From DATNFP01 sp035606335 (lineage in GTDB: Bacteria; Bacteroidota; Bacteroidia; Chitinophagales; Chitinophagaceae), in contig DATNFP010000067.1 of assembly GCA_035606335.1 (NCBI GenBank), positions 1-18,461 of the forward strand: a stretch of DNA of 18,461 nucleotides, written 5' to 3'. Shown here in pieces: positions 14,014-18,461 of this stretch. Position numbers and translations under genes: made by a program. How positions within the stretch are numbered: the stretch's first letter is position 1; each line of letters begins with the position of its first letter. Below the pieces are notes generated by a model. That model was given only the letters and a program-made list of their open reading frames with translations. It was not told the origin of the DNA and made no database searches.

Positions 14014-14880
14014 TTATCGCTGGCCAATTAGGTTTTTAAGATAACTGCCGTAGCCGCTCTTTTTATAGGTATCCGATAGTTTTTCCATAAAACTGTCATC
14101 TATCCATCCGTTGCGGTAAGCTATCTCTTCTATACAACCTATTTTTAATCCCTGTCTTTTTTCTATTACTTCTATAAACTGACCCGCTTCCTGCAGCGAA
14201 TCGAAAGTGCCAGTATCCAGCCATGCTGTTCCTCTATCTAATACTCCTACTTCCAGCTTGCCTTTTTCTAGATATACTCTATTTACATCGGTTATTTCGA
14301 GCTCACCACGATGCGATGGTTTAATTGCTTTGGAAATAGCCACAACTTCGTTATCATAAAAATATAAACCGGGTACAGCATAGTTAGATTTTGGATGCTC
14401 AGGTTTTTCTTCTATGCTTAATACTTTAAAGTTTTTGTCAAATTCTACTACACCATATCTCTCGGGGTCATGCACCTGGTATGCAAAAACAACAGCACCA
14501 TCAGGATTTACTTTATTGTGAAGTAACGTGCCCATGCCTGAACCGTAAAAAATGTTATCACCAAGCACTAATGCAACAGGATCTTTTCCAATAAAATCTG
14601 CTCCCAGGATAAATGCCTGTGCAAGTCCCTCAGGTTTGGGTTGTACCACATATTCAAACCTGCAACCAACATTGCTTCCGTCTCCTAACAGTCTTTTAAA
14701 AGCTTCCTGATCTTCGGGTGTAGTAATGATCAGTATTTCATTAATCCCTGCCAACATAAGCGTGGAAAGCGGATAGTAGATCATCGGTTTATCATAAACC
14801 GGCATTAATTGTTTGCTAACCGCTATTGTAAGCGGATAGAGTCGTGTGCCGGATCCTCCGGCCAGAATGATACCCTTCAT
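14014..14880 (-). CDS. rfbA: Glucose-1-phosphate thymidylyltransferase
   Basis: The 288-residue enzyme makes dTDP-glucose from dTTP and glucose-1-phosphate, the first step to dTDP-L-rhamnose and related deoxysugars. It has the nucleotidyltransferase signature GGSGTRLYP (8-16), the SKQLMPVYDKPMIYYPLS segment (22-39), VLGDNIFYG (about 106-114) and EEKP (157-160), all characteristic of RfbA/RmlA. Length is normal. Its start overlaps the stop of rfbB (TAATG), so translation is probably coupled. rfbC and rfbD, needed to reach dTDP-rhamnose, are not here; the gene is followed by about 150 bases with no gene up to the beta-barrel start, holding only the repeats listed separately. Confidence 0.97.
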   Translation of the reverse strand: MKGIILAGGSGTRLYPLTIAVSKQLMPVYDKPMIYYPLSTLMLAGINEILIITTPEDQEAFKRLLGDGSNVGCRFEYVVQPKPEGLAQAFILGADFIGKDPVALVLGDNIFYGSGMGTLLHNKVNPDGAVVFAYQVHDPERYGVVEFDKNFKVLSIEEKPEHPKSNYAVPGLYFYDNEVVAISKAIKPSHRGELEITDVNRVYLEKGKLEVGVLDRGTAWLDTGTFDSLQEAGQFIEVIEKRQGLKIGCIEEIAYRNGWIDDSFMEKLSDTYKKSGYGSYLKNLIGQR

Positions 14881-15935
14881 TAATTATTTGCGTATTGGGT
14901 CTGATAATATTTTTGATAATCACCTGATGTAACATGGTCCAACCATTCCTGGTTATTAAGGTACCAATCTATGGTTTGACTCAAGCCTTCCTCAAATGTA
15001 ACCGAAGGTGACCATCCTAATTCATTTTTTATCTTGTTTGCATCAATAGCATATCTGCGATCATGCCCCGGACGATCTTTTACATAAGTGATCAATTGCT
15101 CTGACTCACCTTTTTGTCTTCCCAGCTTTTCATCCATTTCCTTGCAGAGCAGTTTTATCAGTTCTATATTTTGCCATTCGTTGAAGCCGCCTATGTTATA
15201 GGTTTCACCGTTCTTGCCATTATGATATACCATATCTATTGCTCTTGCATGATCCACCACATATAGCCAGTCGCGGGTATATTTTCCATCACCATAAACA
15301 GGCAATGGTTTTTTATTGCGAATGTTATTAATGAAAAGCGGTATTAATTTTTCAGGAAATTGATTAGGACCATAATTATTAGAGCAATTGGTAATTACAA
15401 ATGGTATATTATATGTATTGCCATACGCACGTACTATATGGTCAGACGCTGCTTTGGAAGCAGAGTAGGGCGATTGTGGATCGTATGCCGTTGTTTCAAG
15501 GAAAAATCCTGTTGCTCCTAATGAACCATATACTTCATCTGTGGAAACATGATAAAATCTCTTGCCTTCATAATTGCCTTTCCAGGCTGCTTTTGCTGCA
15601 TTCAACAAATTAGCTGTCCCCATTACATTGGTTTGGATAAATGCATTGGGATCAGTTATCGAACGATCTACATGACTTTCAGCAGCCAGATGTATAACGC
15701 CATCAAACTGGTATTGCGCAAACAATTCATTTATTTCATCTGCATTAGTTATATCTACTTTGGCAAATGTATAATTTGGGGCATCTTCAATATCTTTTAG
15801 GTTTTCCAGGTTGCCGGCGTAGGTGAGCGCATCAAGGTTTACGATCCTGTACTCTGGGTATTTCTTTACGAACAATCTTACTACATGAGAGCCTATGAAA
15901 CCTGCTCCACCTGTTATCAGCAATGTTTTATTCAT
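14880..15935 (-). CDS. rfbB: dTDP-glucose 4,6-dehydratase
   Basis: The 351-residue short-chain dehydrogenase converts dTDP-glucose to dTDP-4-keto-6-deoxyglucose using bound NAD. It shows the Rossmann motif TGGAGFIGSH (8-17), the HLAAESHVDRS segment, the catalytic TDE (132-134) and the YxxxK pair Y157/K161 in SPYSASKAASDH. These residues identify a dehydratase rather than an epimerase. It is the first gene of an rfbB-rfbA pair, with the stop overlapping the rfbA start. A hairpin at 15988-16026 separates it from accC upstream. Product use (O-antigen, exopolysaccharide or glycoprotein sugar) cannot be decided from the window. Confidence 0.97.
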   Translation of the reverse strand: MNKTLLITGGAGFIGSHVVRLFVKKYPEYRIVNLDALTYAGNLENLKDIEDAPNYTFAKVDITNADEINELFAQYQFDGVIHLAAESHVDRSITDPNAFIQTNVMGTANLLNAAKAAWKGNYEGKRFYHVSTDEVYGSLGATGFFLETTAYDPQSPYSASKAASDHIVRAYGNTYNIPFVITNCSNNYGPNQFPEKLIPLFINNIRNKKPLPVYGDGKYTRDWLYVVDHARAIDMVYHNGKNGETYNIGGFNEWQNIELIKLLCKEMDEKLGRQKGESEQLITYVKDRPGHDRRYAIDANKIKNELGWSPSVTFEEGLSQTIDWYLNNQEWLDHVTSGDYQKYYQTQYANN

Positions 15936-15987
15936 GCCGTGAAAATAATTTATATTAATGAATGCTAAAATTAATTAATTACAAATA

Positions 15988-16026
15988 AGAAAGCTTTGCA
16001 TAACCAGTGGTCATACAAAGCTTTCT
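15988..16026 (-). terminator. Hairpin after accC, possible terminator
   Basis: AGAAAGCTTTG (15988-15998) pairs with CAAAGCTTTCT (16016-16026) over 11 bp; the loop contains a further ACCA-G-TGGT mini-stem (16003-16011). It lies 14 bases past the accC stop. The U tract on the minus strand is poor (TATTTGTAATTAATT), so termination may be partial. Confidence 0.55.
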
Positions 16027-16039
16027 CGTAAAAGTAGTT

Positions 16040-17377
16040 TTATACAAGTTTAAAGTTTTCTATAAACTTCGTAGTAAAGTTTCCTTTTCTAAATTCTTCA
16101 TTCTTCATTAGTTGCATATGGAAGGGGATAGTTGTCTTCACGCCTTCTATTACATATTCGCTTAGTGCTCTCTCCATAGTATTTATAGCCTCTTCTCTTG
16201 TTTGAGCTACTGTAATGATCTTAGCGATCATAGAGTCATAATATGGAGGTATTACATAACCTGCATATATATGCGAATCTATGCGTACGCCATGTCCGCC
16301 CGGTGTGTGCAGGATAGTTATCCTGCCTGGGCTTGGACGAAAATCATTATATGGATCTTCAGCATTGATACGGCATTCTATCGCATGCATCACCGGTTCG
16401 TAATTACGTCCGCTGATAGGCACACCTGCCGCTATTTTTATTTGTTCTTTAATCAGGTCATAGTTGATCACTTCTTCGGTTACACCATGCTCTACCTGTA
16501 TACGTGTGTTCATTTCCATAAAATAGAAATTCCTGTGTTTATCCACCAGGAATTCTATCGTTCCCACGCTTTCATAATTAATGGCCGATGCAGCTTTGAT
16601 AGCGGCCTCTCCCATTTTCTGACGAAGTTCAGGTGTCATGAATGGAGAAGGCGATTCTTCTACCAGTTTTTGATGTCGGCGTTGTATTGAGCAGTCACGT
16701 TCGCTTAGGTGGCATACGGTGCCAAATTGGTCGCCTGCTACTTGTATTTCTATATGGCGTGGCTCTTCCACAAACTTTTCCATATAGATACCATCGTTTT
16801 TAAATGCTGCTCCTGCTTCTGCTTTTGCGGTATCGTAGGCTCTTTCCAGTTCACTTTCTTCCCATACTACGCGCATCCCTTTGCCGCCGCCGCCAGCTGT
16901 TGCTTTTAGTATTACGGGGTAGCCCATTTCAGCAGCAAGTTTTTTTGCCTCCTTTACGCTTTCCAGCAGCCCTTCCGATCCAGGTATTACAGGCACTCCT
17001 GCCTTTATCATTGTTTCTTTGGCCGTGATCTTATCGCCCATGGAGCGGATCATATCGGGAGTAGGGCCAATAAATTTAATATTGTATTGAGCGCATATTT
17101 CTGCAAAATTGGCGTTCTCCGCAAGGAAACCATATCCCGGGTGTATAGCATCAGCATTGGTAATTTCTGCTGCAGCCATAATATGGGGAATATTTAGATA
17201 AGAGTCACTGCTTTGAGGTTTGCCGATACAAACTGCCTCGTCTGCGAAACGTACGTGCAGGCTGTCTTTATCGGCAGTAGAGTAAACAGCTACGGTTCTG
17301 ATACCCATCTCACGACAGGTACGGATAATGCGTAATGCAATTTCTCCACGATTTGCTATCAGTATTTTTTTAAACAT
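16040..17377 (-). CDS. accC: Biotin carboxylase subunit of acetyl-CoA carboxylase
   Basis: The 445-residue ATP-grasp enzyme carboxylates the biotin on AccB with bicarbonate and ATP, the first half of malonyl-CoA synthesis. The start MFKKILIANRGEIALR, the glycine-rich ATP loop GGGGKGM (162-168), and the active-site run MEMNTRIQVEH (287-297, with E288, N290 and R292 at the same numbers as in E. coli) are all intact. The His is followed by Gly where many homologues have Pro (HPVTE). Length equals that of E. coli AccC, with no fused carrier domain. It lies downstream of accB across a 121-base gap that can fold into two hairpins, which may tune the amount of AccC relative to AccB. Confidence 0.98.
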   Translation of the reverse strand: MFKKILIANRGEIALRIIRTCREMGIRTVAVYSTADKDSLHVRFADEAVCIGKPQSSDSYLNIPHIMAAAEITNADAIHPGYGFLAENANFAEICAQYNIKFIGPTPDMIRSMGDKITAKETMIKAGVPVIPGSEGLLESVKEAKKLAAEMGYPVILKATAGGGGKGMRVVWEESELERAYDTAKAEAGAAFKNDGIYMEKFVEEPRHIEIQVAGDQFGTVCHLSERDCSIQRRHQKLVEESPSPFMTPELRQKMGEAAIKAASAINYESVGTIEFLVDKHRNFYFMEMNTRIQVEHGVTEEVINYDLIKEQIKIAAGVPISGRNYEPVMHAIECRINAEDPYNDFRPSPGRITILHTPGGHGVRIDSHIYAGYVIPPYYDSMIAKIITVAQTREEAINTMERALSEYVIEGVKTTIPFHMQLMKNEEFRKGNFTTKFIENFKLV

Positions 17378-17394
17378 GTTTTCTAATTTCTCAG

Positions 17395-17418
17395 GTGCAA
17401 TTTTTTTTAGAATTGCAC
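17395..17418 (-). promoter_or_regulatory. Hairpin just upstream of accC
   Basis: GTGCAATT (17395-17402) and AATTGCAC (17411-17418) form a perfect 8-bp stem around eight bases, ending 17 bases before the accC ATG. The minus-strand loop is CTAAAAAA. A leader structure near the ribosome site is possible. It lacks a following U tract, so it is not a standard terminator. Confidence 0.4.
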
Positions 17419-17433
17419 TAATAAAAATTATTT

Positions 17434-17484
17434 AGGCTCATTTACCAATGAACATCCTTAAACATTCATCAGGTAAGCGAGCCT
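17434..17484 (-). promoter_or_regulatory. Long imperfect stem-loop in the accB-accC gap
   Basis: Three paired blocks nest: AGGCTC (17434-17439) with GAGCCT (17479-17484), TTACC (17442-17446) with GGTAA (17472-17476), and ATGAA (17448-17452) with TTCAT (17465-17469), split by small internal loops. It begins 14 bases after the accB stop. It could slow 3' decay of efp-accB mRNA or partly terminate before accC. Confidence 0.45.
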
Positions 17485-17498
17485 TTTAAATAAAAATA

Positions 17499-17984
17499 TT
17501 ATGGTTCAACCAGGAACAGTGGTTGATCATATTCTACAGGCGATGCATCATCTACAAGCACTTTTACTATTTTACCACTCATCTCACTTTCTATTTCGTT
17601 AAATAGTTTCATTGCCTCTATAATACATAACACTTGTCCCTGTTTTATCTCATCACCTATATTCACAAATGATGGTTTATCCGGCGATGAGCTACGGTAA
17701 AAAGTGCCTATCATCGGAGATTTTATTGTAATGAATTTGTCTGTATTTGTTGCTGTAGGCTGTGCTGGGGCAGATGGTGCAGTAGCTTGCGCAGGCGGTG
17801 CTTGTTGCTGTACTTGTGGTGCCATCTGGTACATTGGGGCAGGTACCTGGGCAGACACATATTGAGTTTCGGGGGCTTGAGCTTGTTTTATAGTGATCTT
17901 AAATTCACCTTCTTCAATGCTCAGTTCGCTGATGTTCGATTTGTTGATCGCCTTGATCAGCTCTTGAATTTGTTTGAACTCCAT
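17499..17984 (-). CDS. accB: Biotin carboxyl carrier protein of acetyl-CoA carboxylase
   Basis: The 161-residue carrier has an N-terminal helical region (1-35), a Pro/Ala/Gln-rich flexible linker (about 36-80) and the biotinyl domain (82-161). The biotin is attached to K126 in EAMKLFNEIE. The thumb-like segment SPMIGTFYRSSSPDKP (89-104) is typical of AccB and distinguishes it from carriers of other biotin enzymes. Length is normal for the family. It lies 34 bases downstream of efp and upstream of accC, the arrangement efp-accB-accC found in many bacteria. No Shine-Dalgarno sequence precedes the ATG. Confidence 0.97.
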   Translation of the reverse strand: MEFKQIQELIKAINKSNISELSIEEGEFKITIKQAQAPETQYVSAQVPAPMYQMAPQVQQQAPPAQATAPSAPAQPTATNTDKFITIKSPMIGTFYRSSSPDKPSFVNIGDEIKQGQVLCIIEAMKLFNEIESEMSGKIVKVLVDDASPVEYDQPLFLVEP

Positions 17985-18018
17985 GAGTGGTTGTTTAAAA
18001 ATAAGTTTGAATAAAGAA

Positions 18019-18461
18019 TTATTCCTTTACACGTTCTACATACGCACCGGTACGGGTATCAATTTTTATTAGTTCATCAGTATCTACAAATAGTGGCACC
18101 ATTACAGTGGCGCCTGTTTCTACAGTTGCAGGCTTCAATGTGCGGGTAGCTGTATCGCCTTTCAATCCTGGCTCAGAATAGGTAATACGCAAATTCACAT
18201 GTGGAGGTAATTCCACGCTCATGGGTTGTTCTGTTTCAGTATTTACCAATACAAAGCATTCCTGCCCGTCTTTATACAATTCAGGACGATCTATCATGGA
18301 TTCGCTCATTACTATCTGCTCAAAACTCGAAGTATCCATCAGGTTAAAGCCACTTTCATCCTTGTACAGGAACTGGTAAGGGCGGCGTTCTACACGTACA
18401 GGAAATACGTTGTCTCCTGAATTCCAGGTATGCTCTATCGAACGGTTATTGTCTACTCCTT
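18019..18461 (-). CDS. efp: Elongation factor P, N-terminus beyond the window
   Basis: The frame is open from the right edge of the window, so the gene is cut at its 5' end; about 147 residues are visible. They cover the rest of the first domain (ending RVERRPYQFLYKDESGFNLMD) and the two OB-fold domains through the true C-terminus, GDTATRTLKPATVETGATVMVPLFVDTDELIKIDTRTGAYVERVKE in family terms. EF-P enters the ribosomal E site and relieves stalling at consecutive prolines. The modified residue at the tip of domain I is outside the window, so the modification route cannot be judged. It leads the efp-accB-accC cluster. Confidence 0.96.
   Translation of the reverse strand, partial: GVDNNRSIEHTWNSGDNVFPVRVERRPYQFLYKDESGFNLMDTSSFEQIVMSESMIDRPELYKDGQECFVLVNTETEQPMSVELPPHVNLRITYSEPGLKGDTATRTLKPATVETGATVMVPLFVDTDELIKIDTRTGAYVERVKE

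Noticed and set aside
16202..16690. Open frame of 162 codons on the plus strand
   Set aside because: It is fully antisense to accC, whose sequence is strongly conserved; the Cys/His/Tyr-rich translation is typical of a shadow frame.
1..18461. Search for mobile elements, phage genes, toxin-antitoxin pairs, CRISPR arrays, tRNAs and rRNAs
   Set aside because: No transposase or integrase motif, regularly spaced repeat array, cloverleaf or rRNA-like stretch was seen; the window reads as core chromosome.

Overview
The window is an 18.5 kb stretch of AT-rich chromosomal DNA from a member of the Bacteroidota, most likely the Chitinophagales/Sphingobacteriales side of the phylum. This is inferred from the GH18-NodB-GT2 fusion protein, a DUF4249 lipoprotein, mostly absent Shine-Dalgarno sequences, and a promoter that fits the Bacteroidota form (TTTG-N19-TAnnTTTG). 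The species cannot be named. I see no tRNA, rRNA, transposase, phage gene or CRISPR array. The coding is dense and looks like ordinary chromosome.

Left part (1-6989, plus strand). A redoxin-family gene is cut by the left edge and ends in a strong terminator. A 1126-residue membrane protein follows, joining a GH18-type domain, a polysaccharide deacetylase and a processive GT2 synthase. A MiaE-like tRNA hydroxylase lies 15 bases downstream. A Y-family DNA polymerase and a PA0069-type radical SAM protein (related to spore photoproduct lyase) then form a second unit. Its promoter region contains a long inverted repeat and a second copy of TGTCA-N7-TGACA, the best candidate for an undescribed control element here. 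The unit ends in a bidirectional terminator shared with trxB.

Middle part (7029-13862, minus strand). This holds thioredoxin reductase, a DUF4249 lipoprotein, and a YafK/DpaA-like YkuD enzyme. Next come the tyrosine-catabolism pair hmgA-hpd with a recognisable promoter, a DUF445 membrane protein, and an outer-membrane beta-barrel protein. The barrel gene has a repeat-rich upstream region.

Right part (14014-18461, minus strand). rfbB and rfbA overlap and make dTDP-4-keto-6-deoxyglucose from glucose-1-phosphate. efp-accB-accC is the conserved cluster linking elongation factor P with the biotin carrier and biotin carboxylase subunits of acetyl-CoA carboxylase. efp is cut by the right edge. The accB-accC gap can fold into two hairpins.

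Most of the window is housekeeping and catabolic genes. I did not find a clearly new multi-gene system. The points most worth a second look are the repeat array at the polymerase/radical SAM unit, the three-domain polysaccharide fusion, and several unexplained inverted or direct repeats upstream of genes.
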